Source: Nyssa sinensis (taxonomy: Eukaryota > Streptophyta > Magnoliopsida > Cornales > Nyssaceae). Taken from it: DNA of 64,000 nucleotides. The stretch covers positions 6,286,062-6,350,061 of the forward strand of contig CM018031.1 in the NCBI GenBank assembly GCA_008638375.1, read 5' to 3'. Of the stretch, positions 24,914-36,183 are shown in pieces. The translations under genes were made by a program, and so were the position numbers. The notes beneath the pieces are model-generated. The model ran no database searches and was not told where the DNA came from. It saw nothing but the letters and a program-made list of their open reading frames with translations. Numbering within the stretch: position 1 is the first letter of the stretch; every line of letters starts with the position of its first letter.

Positions 24914-25365
24914 GAGTAAATTATACTGATATTTTCTAAGATTTATGATAATTATATTGACTTTTCTTGATATTTTTAAAATCATACTGACTTCTCCTAC
25001 TTTATCTCACAATATACAGATACTTCTATCTAGTTAATTTTTTTTCTTCAAAATGACGAATCTGTCATTTTATTTATTTATTTTTGTTTTAATTTTGATC
25101 AATTTTTTTATAACTTTTTTAAAAGATTTTTTATTATTTTATTTAGAAATAAATTTAAGGTAAATAACTTATTTTTATTTTATATAAAAATAAATTTAAG
25201 GTTCATATCAATATTTATTTGGAAAATAAAAAATAAAAAAAACTGGTTGGAAGAAATATATGTATATTGTCAGATAAAATAGAGAAGTTAGTATAATTTT
25301 AAAAAATTTAAGAGAGTTGAGTATAATTGTCGTAAATATTAAAAAAATATTAGAATAATTTATCC
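24914..25365. mobile_element. Second copy of the MITE family, next to exon 2
   Basis: The left end (gagtaaattatactgatatt...gataattatattgactttt) and right end (…gagtataattgtcg…aataatttatcc) match the ends and layout of the MITE at 8392-8860, including the long imperfect inverted repeats. The flanking 9-mers are only partly alike, so the insertion is older or the target duplication has decayed. It ends about 67 bp before the splice acceptor of CNL exon 2. Confidence 0.7.
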
Positions 25366-25432
25366 TTATTTATTACGTTAAAGAAATGAACTACAATTTA
25401 ACTTATGAATTTGCTTTTCTGTTGTTTTGCAG

Positions 25433-27225
25433 ATCCTAGATTTGAGGAACTAGGGAGGAAAATAGTTCAACTATGTGGCGGTCTACCATTAGCAGTTGTT
25501 TTGCTTGGAGGTATTCTAGCATCAAAATACACCCTAATTGAGTGGAAAATGGTAAGTAAAAGTTTTAATTTGGATCAAAGTAGAAGAGTTTCAGAGGTGT
25601 TAGCTTTGAGTTACCATGACTTGCCATTTAAGCTCAAGCAATGTTTTCTTTACTTGGCCAATTTTCCCAATGATGAAGAGATAAATGTAAAGAAGTTATA
25701 TCACCTGTGGGTAGCTGAAGGTATTGTGTCGACGTCAAAAGGACGAGCAGATGAAGAAACAATGATGGATGTGGCAGAACGCTACTTGAGTGAACTGGCA
25801 CAGAGATGCATGGTTCAGGTGCGTGTGAAGAACTCTTCAATGACTGGGAGGTTTAAATCTTGCCGGCTTCATAACCTTACGCGAGAGCTATGCTTGTCGA
25901 AGGCAGAAGAAGAAAATTTTCTCAAGGTCATGGATTTTCGACGTGGAAATGTTGACCCAGTCCTGGATTTGGGTTTTTCAGCATTGAGGAAAGTCTTTTC
26001 ATCATCGTGGAAAGTACGCAGACTTGCCATCTATTCTGATGAAGTTGGTACAACGCTTCCTTTTGGACCAGAAAAAGTGGAGAAGGTTCGATCACTTTTA
26101 TTCTTCTATGGAAAGAGTCTCTCTTGGCTGGAACCAACGATTATCAATTTCAAGGACTTCAAATTTCTTAGGGTTTTAAGTGTTGAAGGAATTTGCCAAA
26201 AGATTGAGTTACCAAAAGCCATAGGAAAGCTAATCCTGTTGAGGTACTTGAGCTTAAGATATTCTGACTTCATGAAGTTGCCATCATCTATGGGCAACTT
26301 GGGGTGGTTGCAAACCCTTGATTTACGGGTTAATAATATGAGGTTAAAGATTCCAGATGTCCTGTGGAAGATGGAACAACTAAGACATCTATATCTTCCT
26401 GTTCTTTATGTTGATACAAAATATGATATGTTGAGGTTAGATGGCTTGAGCAACCTTGAGACACTCATAAACTTTAATTCAAGTTATTGTGATGTCGAAG
26501 TACTCCTCAAATTAACCAATCTTCGAAAATTACAAGCAACTCTCTTCAAAAAGCAACTAAAAAACCTGGTGAGGGTGATCACCCAAAAAAATCTACTGCG
26601 GTGTGTTTCCGTTGAGCTTTCTCCTTGCAGTTTTTCTTCAGAAGAAGAGCTGACTCTGTTGAACAAAGTTTTGGGCTACCATCATCTTTATAAATTGTAT
26701 ATTTGTGGGAGGATAAAGAAGTTACCAGAAGACAGCCATTTCTCCCCAAGTCTCACCAAGTTAGTCTTGTCGGATTCAGTACTTGTGGAAGACCCTATGC
26801 CAACCCTAGAGAAGCTTCCTCGCTTGACTAGGCTCGCCTTCCGTCGGGAGGCCTTTGTGGGGAATGAAATGGTTTGCTCTGCAACAGGTTTCCCTCAACT
26901 CGAAAGTCTTGAACTCCATAATTTACCATGCTTAGAGTTGTGGAGGGTGGATAAAGGAGCCTTCTCCAGTCTTGTGCATTTATGTATTCATGGTTGTTAC
27001 AATTTGAAGATGGTACCAGATGGTTTGGAATTCATCGCTACCCTCCAGGAATTGGAAATCTGGTCCATGCCACTATCATTTACGAGCAGGCTTCGAGTGG
27101 TAGATGGGGAAGGAGAAGATTTCAACAAAGTCCGCCACGTGCCTAACATCAGAATTTTGTCAGTAAATCCTTCATGCCCTCTCAAATTGTCTCTGGTTCC
27201 ATTTTTCCTTTCTATAATATTATAA
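25433..27225 (+). CDS. CNL resistance gene exon 2 (second half of NB-ARC and LRRs)
   Basis: Starts after the acceptor TTGTTTTGCAG and joins exon 1 in phase 1 (DPRFEELGRKIVQLCGGLPLA). Domains in order: GLPLA motif; RNBS-D-like CFLYLANFPNDEE followed by LYHLWVAEGIV; the position of the MHD motif, which here reads LHN (SCRLHNLTRELCLSK); then irregular leucine-rich repeats (FLRVLSV, LLRYLSL, WLQTLDL, and C-terminal LESLELHNLPCLELW, LQELEIW). The frame is open for about 597 codons to TAA at 27223-27225. With exon 1 minus its extra base, the protein would be about 942 residues, normal for the class. The C-terminal tail differs from the paralogue at 43157-43305 by a segment of about 60 bp. A separate start inside this exon is unlikely because the first in-frame ATG lies within the intron. 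Confidence 0.9.
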
Positions 27226-27768
27226 ATGATCATAGGTCTGTTACACCGGGTGATTGATCCCAATTGTTGGCATTTAATACATTTACTAACAATTTCTTGA
27301 TTCTTTAATATCTACATACAAACCCTTTGCAACTGACTTGTTTGGACTTTTACAACTTTTTAAGCCCCAATCAGTTCAAATCCTCGCATATACTTTTTGA
27401 TGGATTCTGATGTTGTTTTTTTCGGTCTAGAATTGATGTTGTTTTTTGATTTAGAAGTTTCCTCTCCCAAACTATCTATTTGAGATCAGAGGGTCACCGA
27501 AAAGAGTCCGGTGCTAACTGCTCTAATGATAAAGTAAGTAAAGAAATAAAGACAGTAATTGAAGAGAAAAATTAAACATTCATTGAAAGCGTATCTCATG
27601 ACTTTATTTATAGGTCGCAGATTTAACAAGTTGAGTAAGACTAGGATTCATGAGAGTGAGAGTAGGGATTCGAAGAAAGGTATTTCTGATTCACCTCTTC
27701 CATTGCTCTGTATCTTCTTCTTCCTCTTCGTTTAAGGTGTCTATACCAGAAAATCACCTAGTTTTTAT
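27226..27768. other. CNL 3' flank, then probable retrotransposon LTR remnant
   Basis: The first roughly 140 bp (…actaacaatttcttgattctt…) align with the sequence after the CNL C-terminal fragment at 43306-43395, so they are an ancestral 3'UTR. From about 27480 to 27768 the DNA precedes a primer-binding site and may be a degraded LTR without clear ends. Confidence 0.5.
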
Positions 27769-28440
27769 GGTATCAGATCTACATAAGAGACAAACATCTC
27801 CTTAAACATGGCCTCAGAAAATCCATCAGCTACTGGAACAAATTCTTCATCCTCAAATTCAATTTCTTCAACTTCTGCAACATCTTCTTCATTGCTGCCA
27901 CAACCACGGATCAACCTTCTATCAAATATCGGCAATCTGATCACAATAAAGCTTGATTCTTTCATGGCACAAGAAACATTTGTTAATGGGGTTCATTGAT
28001 GGGTCCTATCCATGTCCTGAAGAGTATGTGAGAGATGAAAGAGGAAATCTCACTACAGAAGTAAATCCTAATTACCGGATGTGGGATGCACCGGATAAGG
28101 CACAGGAGAGGTGTGGGTTGCATTGGAAAGCAGGTTCTCATCCTCAACCAAATCCAATATCTTGCAGTTCAAAACTGAATTGCAAACAATTGTCAAAGGA
28201 AGTGATTCAATAGATATGTACATACAGAAAAAGCCGAGATAAAATAGTATCTGTTTCTGTCTCAGTTGATGATGAAGATTTGCTGATCCACGTCTTGAAT
28301 GGACTGCCTCGTGAATTTAGTGCTTTCAGAACCTCAATCAGAACAAGATCTCTGTACCATTGATCTTTAAAGAGCCGCATGTTCTTCTCAAGGCAGAGGA
28401 AGTTTCAATTGAAAATCTCAAGAAACATAATCTGTTAATT
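27769..28440 (+). pseudogene. Ty1-copia gag fragment
   Basis: ATGGTATCAGATCT at about 27768-27781 is a primer-binding site. From ATG 27808 the frames read MASENPSATGTN, then RINLLSNIGNLITIKLDS, then after a shift LLMGFIDGSYPCPEEYVRDE and EVNPNYRMW. Further on come DEDLLIHVLNGLPREFSAFR and TSIRTRSL. These are the N-terminal and UBN2-type gag segments of plant copia elements. Several frameshifts, stops and an internal deletion are present, and no pol sequence follows. Confidence 0.75.
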
Positions 28441-28629
28441 TAAGTTGATTGGAATTCATTTTCGAAGAAATAATCCTTGAAATGTTTGCCTAATTTACTG
28501 AAACTGCATCTGCTATCTTTAGTGTACAATTAGACTGAGAACATTTTCTTTCCTTGTCTTATTGTTGATTTTCAGGTAAAGGATGCCTTGGTGCTAGGAA
28601 CTTTGTATTCCTTCCATGAAAGCTTAATA

Positions 28630-28965
28630 AAAACAGCTTAGTTTCTGGGTTTGCTGCTGTGCTACAGGTTACCTCGTTTCTCTGCTAGCTGCTTCAATTT
28701 GGTTTCTTCTGTGCCTTGCTCTTCCTTTTGTTTGTGTTGGCTTTCTGCTGTGGTCTGGCTCTGGCTCTGTCTTGGTCATTGCTTTGTCCCATTTTTATGG
28801 TTCTTGTTTCCTTGTGGTATCTTGGATCTTGGTTATTGTTTTGGCCCGAGTGTTTAGGGCTCTGTTCTGCTGTTTTGTTGGGTTCTGTCCCTTTGTTCTT
28901 GTTTGTTTGTTTGTTTGTGAATAAAGTGTTTATTTACCCGAAATAAAATAAAAATAAAAATGTTT
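28630..28965 (+). mobile_element. Probable LINE 3' end with A-rich tail
   Basis: A G/T- and C/T-rich non-coding stretch ends in TTTGTTTGTTTGTGAATAAAG, GTTTATTTACCCG and then an A-rich tail (aaataaaataaaaataaaaa, near 28943). This is the layout of 3' ends of plant LINEs. No reverse transcriptase sequence was found upstream, so only a 5'-truncated tail would remain. Confidence 0.4.
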
Positions 28966-29039
28966 TTCAAGACTCTTCTAAGCTGAAGTATGAGGTCTAG
29001 GTGATTTTCTGAAGTATATAGCTGATTTTCTGGTGTTGT

Positions 29040-29600
29040 TTTCAATGTGCTTTGAAACTCATTTTGCCTGTCTTTTTGTTTGCTTCTAGTTTGGAAATCT
29101 CACCGTGCTTGCATTTTCTCTATGATGTCTCTTGCACGTAATTTGATTTCTTTTTCCTCGCCGAGTGCATGGCTATTGGCATATATTCTAAAACAATCTC
29201 TTACGTCTAGAACTTAATCGTGTTTCATTTGAATCTTTTTGGCTCTGGCAAGCATATGGTGTTATATCTTGCTGCTTAAGCCATTTAGTTAATGTTACGC
29301 CCTTGTCCTCAGCTGATTACACAATCACAACTACAGTTGATCCGGGCTCGGTCCTTTCACAAACATCACAAAAACAATTTTTGCAGAAAATAAAAATAAA
29401 AACGTTCATAATATCTGCCCACTTGTAGAATTTGTCATTGTTAACCTATAGCAATCTCCTCCCTATGTTCGAAGTCAGTACTGTAATAGTTTAGTGCGGA
29501 CAACTCAGTATTACCTTATGTGCTGCTCCAACCATAATAAGCAGGATATAAAAGAAATCAGCAGTCGCCAATATGTGCAAGCACGCGCAAATAAACTCTG
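29040..29600. repeat. Segment duplicated at 46147-46213 plus 52698-53110
   Basis: Phrases such as GGAAATCTCACC (29093), CGTGTTTCATTTGAATCTTTT (29219; split: CGTGTTTCATTTG, AATCTTTT), AACAATCTCTT and TATGTGCTGCTCCAACCAT reappear in order around the copia element at 46.2-52.7 kb. On the minus strand an open stretch at 29491-29715 includes a hydrophobic segment (DFFYILLIMVGAAHKV), which has a frame-disrupted counterpart near 53040-53090. It may be a relic of an unidentified minus-strand gene. Confidence 0.7.
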
Positions 29601-30994
29601 GTGCAAAATGTGAGTTGCAGATGTTGATATCCATCAAACTCTTAAATTGCTTGTGCTTTTTTGCTTTTTCAATATTGTTACTTAAGTGAATGGATGTTTC
29701 TTTATCAATAATCATGGAATTTTAATTACTAAAATATTTGGGGGAAGAAAAAGAGAATGCAATTTCAGTACAGAAATGATGCTGCCATAACTTGCAGCAT
29801 GAGCTGCAGAATTATCATATAGGGGGACCAAATTTAAGCATCTCTGTGTCTTCCTCCTCCACAGCGGACCACCCTTGCATGTGAATTATGCACGGTTCCT
29901 AAAAGAAGTGTTCAAAATTTCAAAATTCAATATCTATAAATCAGTTTTTAATTAAAAAAATTATATATATATATATAAATTGGATTTTACAAATTGAAAT
30001 CTATCAAACAAAATCAATATTATATATGAAATTTTGAAAGAAAAAAAATCAAAAATTTCCAAAGTCTATGGCTTTGTGCTGGTGTGACTGTTATGTGCAC
30101 TACAAATTTTGGTTGTGTGAATCTTCAACCTGGACAGTGAGTTGAGAATGAGTACAAAGATTGTTAACTGAAGTTCTAATAAAAAAAACAATAAATCAGG
30201 CTGTTTTTCATACAATAAAATCAAGTTCATTTTAGCAGCATCTGAGGGAATGGTAAAATTAAGCAGCATGTTTCAATATTTAAAAAATAGAGAGACGATA
30301 GCCGTTTTCATACTGACGTAAGTTTTTCTCACATTCAAGGGACAACAAAAAAAATGGAGGAAAAACCATCACAAGCCTAATAATCAACGTAGTTAATTAA
30401 TTGGTTAGTTTTTTGCATGGTGCATTTTGTGGGGCTTTGTTCCTCGGATATATTTTTTAGCCAAATTTAGTTCCCACATTTCCCCCTTAATTCATCCCGA
30501 CGCTGGTCGGGACCCTGACAGCCATCATCTATTTTAACAATAGAAAATTTCTTTTCATTATTCTAACAGAGAAAGTTCTCTGTTTTTATTTCAAGAAAAA
30601 TAGACACTTTTTTTCCATTTTTTCATTATCCGCATATACGAGTACGTTTGCACAATGCAAAATATTATGCCCAGTGTAACATTCTGTGATCAACTTTATA
30701 AATCAACGAATGATTCATGTATAAGATAATATTCTGAATCACAAAGTATTGTTTTGCCAAAGACCCAAGAATGAAAAATGTTTATGGCAATAGCTTGAGA
30801 CGGCAACCATGGCACCGATGGCATAGAGTGACAGCTAGAAAAAAAAAAGGTGAGTGTGATAATCACCAACTCAGTGAAATTTTACTGGGCTGTTTTAACG
30901 CAAGTAAAATTTCACTGTATTGGGAATTCTTTTCCCCAAACCTCAGTGTAATAAGACAAGTAGCGACACTCAACAGAAGTAAAACAGAGAGAAT

Positions 30995-31047
<53 letters not shown>

Positions 31048-31559
31048 TTCATTATTGTAACAACAGAGAAATTTCTCTATTTTGTTGGCTACTGTTTGCT
31101 TCAAATGCAAAATATGAGCTCTCATAGTATGTATCAAAATTTAGATAACAAAGTCTGAGACTATTGGAATACTTTGAGATATACGCACAAAATGGGCTTG
31201 TGTAAGCAACATCTTTGACACAACAATCTGTTTCTCCATCTTTTAATTCTTCTCACACCTCATCTTTCAAACAATCTCCAATCCTTCACCACAGAGCTGC
31301 CAGTGGTATGCAGCAGCACTTGGAGACGTAGTTCAGTTCAACAATTCACTTGAAGTAGTCGAGGGGATGTGTATGTGCAACTGTCTTCCAGTAGATAAAA
31401 GTTGAAGCTACTGTCCATACTAGTAAATATTTACACCCCATATTCCAGCAATTTTAGCATAAATTAATAAACTCATAACACACAGAAATCAGTATAATTG
31501 GGGTTGTAGAAATCACAACCCTAACAGAAGAGGAAGAGGGGTTGTGTTCGATTCAGAGT
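29601..31559. other. Intergenic DNA with a GA microsatellite
   Basis: No gene recognised. A GA dinucleotide run spans about 30998-31044. A segment at 31060-31130 (gagaaatttctct…ttttgttggct) is repeated at about 32283-32350. Confidence 0.5.
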
Positions 31560-31874
31560 TGTTGAAAATTTAAGTCTAACTCTAAATTAGCTCGATCCTT
31601 AAAATCAGGTGTTAAGGAGAGGGAGAGAGGGCCCTTATATAAAGACCAGAGGAGATAGAGATGGGTGATGTGGGACAATCCAACACGCCCCCTGGACCAC
31701 ATTATCCGCAGAGGGAAGGCAGGTGAGCGGCCCCGTGCAACTAGCCCAAAGTTAGAACTCTGGCCTGACTCTGATACCATGTTAAAAATTTGAGGTCCAA
31801 CTCTAAACTAGGAGAGAGAACCCTTATATATAGACTAGAGAAGCTAGAGACAGACGATGTAGGACAATTCAACA
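31560..31874 (-). mobile_element. TRIM element, TSD AGAGT
   Basis: Two direct terminal repeats of unequal length (31560-31685, 126 bp, and 31780-31874, 95 bp) both run TGTT...CAACA. Next to the right one is the complement of a primer-binding site (CTGATACCATG, with GACTCTGATACC at 31768). The internal region is only about 94 bp and non-coding. A perfect 5-bp duplication AGAGT flanks the element at 31555-31559 and 31875-31879. Length, ends and PBS fit a TRIM on the minus strand. The shorter LTR lacks a segment present in the other. Confidence 0.85.
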
Positions 31875-31879
31875 AGAGT

Positions 31880-33663
31880 AACTTAGTCACAACCTGCCGA
31901 ACCTGGTTCGTAGCCAAATCCAAACCATCTAGTTCTTCACATTAACATGACTAACCCACATCAACATCAAAAAACTTAGCCACAGAACACATATAAGCCA
32001 CAGTAGACACCTAAACAAGTCCCACCCAACCTGGAGTGGAAACACAACACCCATTAAGCCATAAACTGCAAAGGAGACCAACCTGCAAAGTCGCAACTGA
32101 AGAAATCATAAAGGCCACGGTAAGCACTAACCACAAAACAACCCACCATCCACAATGAAAGAAGAAGTTGTATACAGAAAGAAGAAGTTGACTAGTTAAC
32201 AATGGTTGCAATTGCTCAGAAGGTAATGAGCATACGAGCTCACTGTGGAATTTCAAACAGAAAAATGTCTCCGTTTGAAGATAGAGAAATTTCTCTGTTT
32301 TGTTGGCTAGTGTTTGCTTTCAAGTCCAGCGCAATCAGCTCTCATACTGTGTGTAAAAGCCAAAAGGGCCTGCTTCAATTGAAAAAAAGTTCAATTCTTG
32401 CACTTTGGGTCATATAATTATATGAAGACGGTTTTGAACACTTGCCCAAGAGGAGAGCTCTCACGAGTGATTTCTAGTTCCCAGAATAATAATCCTAACC
32501 CACCACACGAAAAGATGAGACCGTTTTCATTTAGTTTAATAGAATAGGTTGAAACTAAATCATTTTACCTAGAAGAAAGAAGATAATCGGATCTAAAACA
32601 ACTAGGCTTGTCATGATTGATTTGATTCGGCAAAACATGAGAGGAAGGACAAATGGCCAAATAAAAAAGCATAAGCAGGTCTCATCAATTGACTTTAAAC
32701 CCCCTATTTTATTTTAGGGTTAATTATATTTTATTATTCTAAAATTTAGTCTCAATTTTAAAAAAAAATTTTAATTATCAATTATAATAACTCAGCCTCT
32801 TAATTTATAATTCTATTTTAATTGAGACCAATCGTAAAAAATCTTAATTGCACCCATTTACACATTAAAATTATAGAAACTCATTTAAAACCCGTATAAA
32901 ACTATAAGACCTTATTTGAAACTGTATACAATCACAGGATACTATTTTAAAATCGATATAAAATTATAGAGTACTAAAATATAATCAATTTGAAACAACC
33001 GTTTGCAATTAACCTCAAGTGAAATAAAATAAAAAATTGAAAGACTAAATTGTTACAATTGATAATCGATTACCTTATTTAAAATCGAGACAAAATTTCA
33101 TGATACTCAAATGTAATTAACCCTTTATTTTACTACAAAAATTTGGATGAGAATAAACTTCACTAACCAAAATGTAATGCCAAACATAGACATGAAAAAA
33201 GACCCAACTCTGAAAAATTTTCTGGCAAAAACTTTCTTCAAATTTTCTGAGAGAACCATTTAGTAAAATTATATGCGACGTGTCAACAAGCTCGTCCTTC
33301 CTAGGTTAAAAAATTTCACCTTGAATCTAATCTTCTAAACCTTCTTTCAAATGTCTTATCACTAATTATAATCTAAAAGTTCAGTTGATTTTTATGAACA
33401 ATATAATCTTAAAAAAAAACTATCAAAAGACAAAAATAATTCTAGGTAGCCACTAAAAAATAAAGAGATTTTATGTTACTTAAAAAAGTAACCACAGTCT
33501 AATCCACCAATCCTTTCATTTTTAACGCTGAAACTGAGATTTTTAAATTCTTATAATTTCGAAGATCATCGAAAGTTTGAAAAGAAAAAAAATAAAAAAG
33601 ATAAATAAATATATATATATATATATATATTATACAATATAAAATTGTGAAATTATACAAGTG
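31880..33663. other. Intergenic DNA, no gene seen
   Basis: Mostly AT-rich spacer. It includes the second copy of the short repeat shared with 31060-31130 and an AT run near 33608-33632. No coding region was recognised. Confidence 0.5.
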
Positions 33664-33951
33664 AGAGAGAGCAAAAGCAGATTGTGAATGTGGGTGAAGA
33701 TTTAGTATATAGACTTCATGATCTCCAACGCTGGAAAAAATGCCTTGTGATTCTCGACGACGTTTGGACTACGGATTTGTTGGATGGCCTAAGACCTGCC
33801 TTCCCAAATACACGAACGCGTACCAAAATATTGATTACAACTCGGCGCAAAGATGTAGCATTGTATATGGACCCGCATGGTTTGATATATGATCACCGGC
33901 TTTTATCCCAAGCAGAGAGTCGGGAGCTGCTCCAGAAAAAAACATTTCCAG
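33664..33951 (+). pseudogene. CNL fragment, end of exon 1 (kinase-2 to RNBS-C)
   Basis: Encodes REQKQIVNVGEDLV, then kinase-2 CLVILDDVW, RNBS-B KILITTRRKDVAL and RNBS-C AESRELLQKKTFPG, and ends at a GTTAGT donor. It aligns with residues of exon 1 of the 9356 gene from just before kinase-2 to the intron. Coiled coil, P-loop and start codon are absent, so it cannot make a functional nucleotide-binding site. Confidence 0.85.
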
Positions 33952-34277
33952 GTTAGTAATGCCGTAGTTTACTTTATGAAATTGGATTTACTCTTTAATC
34001 CAATTTATCAGATTGATTTGGTCTGACTGTCTTACTTAATTTTAACAAATTTTGCATATATATATTTAAAATTTTAAACATGTTTTCTAAAAAAAATTCA
34101 CATTTGTGCACATCACATTAGCAGTCTTAAATAAATACATTTATTTTTAAATAACCCCTTAAATTTTAAGATAAAAATTGATCATCTTAAATAAATTTAA
34201 CAATTCAAATTCAAGGGCATTTTCCACCAAATTTTCCTAGAAAGAGTAGACAAGTCAACTAGTCGGGAAAATACCGA

Positions 34278-34331
<54 letters not shown>

Positions 34332-34375
34332 GTTTTGTTGAAAAATCTCATGATTTTCTTTTACGTGTTTTGCAG
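33952..34375 (+). other. 424-bp intron of the CNL fragment, with an AG microsatellite
   Basis: Donor GTTAGT and acceptor GTTTTGCAG join the flanking coding pieces in phase 1, at the same residue as the 15-kb intron of the intact paralogue. An AG run of about 50 bp lies at 34277-34327. This short intron probably resembles the ancestral size. Confidence 0.75.
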
Positions 34376-34596
34376 ATTCTGAAATTCCTTCAATAGTTGT
34401 TGAACTATGTAGGAAAATGATTAACCGATGTGGCGGTCTACCGTTAGCAATTATTGTGCTTGGAGGAATTCTGTCAAGAAAAGAGACCTTAAGAGAGTGG
34501 AACATGGTATATCAAAAAATTAATTGGTATGTGAGTGACCAAAACCTTTCAGTGGTTACAGATGTGTCAACTTACGGTTACTCTGACCAGCCACTA
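34376..34596 (+). pseudogene. CNL fragment, start of exon 2 (GLPLA region), cut by the CACTA element
   Basis: Reads DSEIPSIVVELCRKMI and NRCGGLPLAIIVLGGILSRK, then REWNMVYQKINWYV, and fades out around TYGYSDQPLDF, which corresponds to VLALSYHDLPF of the paralogue. After about 34596 the similarity stops and CACTA-type sequence begins. The gene's C-terminal end reappears at 43157, with most of the LRR missing. Confidence 0.8.
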
Positions 34597-34650
34597 GATT
34601 TTTATTTTTATGATGTAATAGAATTTTATTTTTAAACTTTCTTTGTAGAT

Positions 34651-36123
34651 ATGGTTGAACTAGGTTCACGCAAACGCACAGTTTTGACGGACTCGTCGAC
34701 CCCTTCCCCTTCATTTGTAAGGTCGGCCGATCTTGCCGTCGATGGTATGCATACTTCCCTTTTTATTAATGATTATATAAATATGATACTAATTGTTTCT
34801 ATGTTATTTCTTCTAAAACTTCGGCCACTGCCTCTAGACGAGGGCGTGGTAAGTCGAAGAACCGTAGTTTGCAGGTTTAGATGGAGGCAACAGGGGGCTC
34901 GCGACTTCGGATTGAGATACCTCCGGGCTTACTGAAGCCCGTTGGTGGGTGGGCACAGTAGTTCACCACTAAGGTCGACATCATTTGCCGACTATGCACC
35001 CTACTCCATATTAGTGACTAAAGTCGGGTCACTGACGAGGAGCAACGGGATATTCATGTGCATATCCTGGTATGTCTTTTATTATTGTATTCAAGTAAAT
35101 TTTAACATAACTAATAAAGTAATGTTTTGACAATGAAATGCTTTACAAGAAAAGTTTGACATCAATCTCCAACTGCCTCATGTCGTGAACCCAGTGGACC
35201 GTTACTTGGAGTCTGTTTCAGGGGCTATCGACACAGGCTCCACATGCACTACGAGGCGGAGGTGGCAGCCGGTAGAGAGCCTCGCGACAGACCCTACAGG
35301 GGGGTGACAGTGGAGGATTGGATGTTACTATGCTACTGGTTCGCTAGTGATGCATTCCAGGTAAAAATTGTCAAAATTAATTTTGTTGTATGATAAATCA
35401 TTGTCATTTATAATAACCTTCTTTGTTTTGGCCAAGTGTAGGAACTTAGTAAGAAAAATAGTGAGAGCAAAAGCAAGCAAAAGGTGACCCACTATGGTGA
35501 ATCACGATCTTTTGTTACGTATAAGCATGAGATGGTAAGTTAATACATGTATCAAGCTCTTATTGTATAATCTTTCCATGAAATTAATCTTCACAAGCTA
35601 CTATTTATTTGCTACAGCGAGACCAGGACACCGGTGCACCACCTAGCCCCATTGATTTGTGGCACAAGACACACTATAACCCTGAGAAGGGTTGGACTGG
35701 GCTGAAGTTCAACAACTTTATGTAAGTTATTTATGTATATATACCAGTATTACTAATTTAATATTAATCTAAAGTTATAAAAGTAGTAACATATATTTAT
35801 GTTTTTATATGAGAAGATAGTCCAGCTGCGTGCTCAACCGACCCCTGAGGGTGAGCATCCGTCGATCGATGACCTAGATACGGGAGACTGTTTTGGGCAG
35901 GAGGCGCGGAGATGTGCGTGGCTTAGGGAGTGGGATGGAGTCGACGGCATCGTCCTCTACCATTGAGAGCGATGCTAGGTTTCACGAAGCCACCTAGAGA
36001 GCTGAGGCAGCTGAAAGACGGATTGCACAGCCGGAGCAGATGATGACAGAGCTCCAAGCTCGCCAGACCCAATTAGAGACTCTTATGCAGACAGTCCTCA
36101 GCCAACACGAAGGCTCTGTTTAG
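34651..36123 (+). pseudogene. Transposase_24-like gene of the CACTA element, broken
   Basis: Multi-exon remnant. From ATG 34651, MVELGSRKRTVLTDSSTPSP lies in a first exon. Later pieces give RRGRGKSKNRS and PPGLLKPVGG, then FDINLQLPHVV-, RYLESV- and LHMHYE-like text and VTVEDWMLLCYWF with ASDAFQ. These are followed by KVTHYGESRSFVTYKHEM, PIDLWHKTHYNPEKGWTG and a C-terminal coiled coil (MMTELQARQTQLETLMQTVL), ending at TAG 36121-36123. Order and wording match the plant transposase family Ptta/En/Spm (Transposase_24), the accessory DNA-binding protein of CACTA elements. In-frame stops and small shifts show decay. Exon limits are approximate (splice-like GT/AG at several junctions). Confidence 0.75.
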
Positions 36124-36183
36124 CCTTGGTAAGTTTTTAAAATTAATTACTTTGGTGGATTTATTATTTAAGAAAATGTTACA

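Larger units (their letters stand above)
10393..25432 (+). other. 15,040-bp intron of the central CNL, filled with transposons
   Basis: The donor GTTAGT at 10393 and the acceptor TTGTTTTGCAG ending at 25432 join exon 1 to exon 2 in phase 1, between RNBS-C and GLPLA. The fragment at 33.66-34.6 kb has its intron at the same residue with the same donor hexamer and only 424 bp. The excess length is explained by the insertions listed separately. The first 430 bases after the donor contain nothing recognisable. Whether this intron is still spliced is not known. Confidence 0.75.

Noticed and set aside
25405..25432. Start codon at 25405 as the beginning of a separate gene
   Set aside because: The residues before DPRFEE are intronic and contain the acceptor TTGTTTTGCAG; the paralogue splices at the same residue.
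28651..28946. Hydrophobic, Leu/Cys/Phe-rich open frames as a membrane protein
   Set aside because: The G/T-rich composition, AATAAAG and A-rich tail fit the 3' end of a LINE better than a gene.
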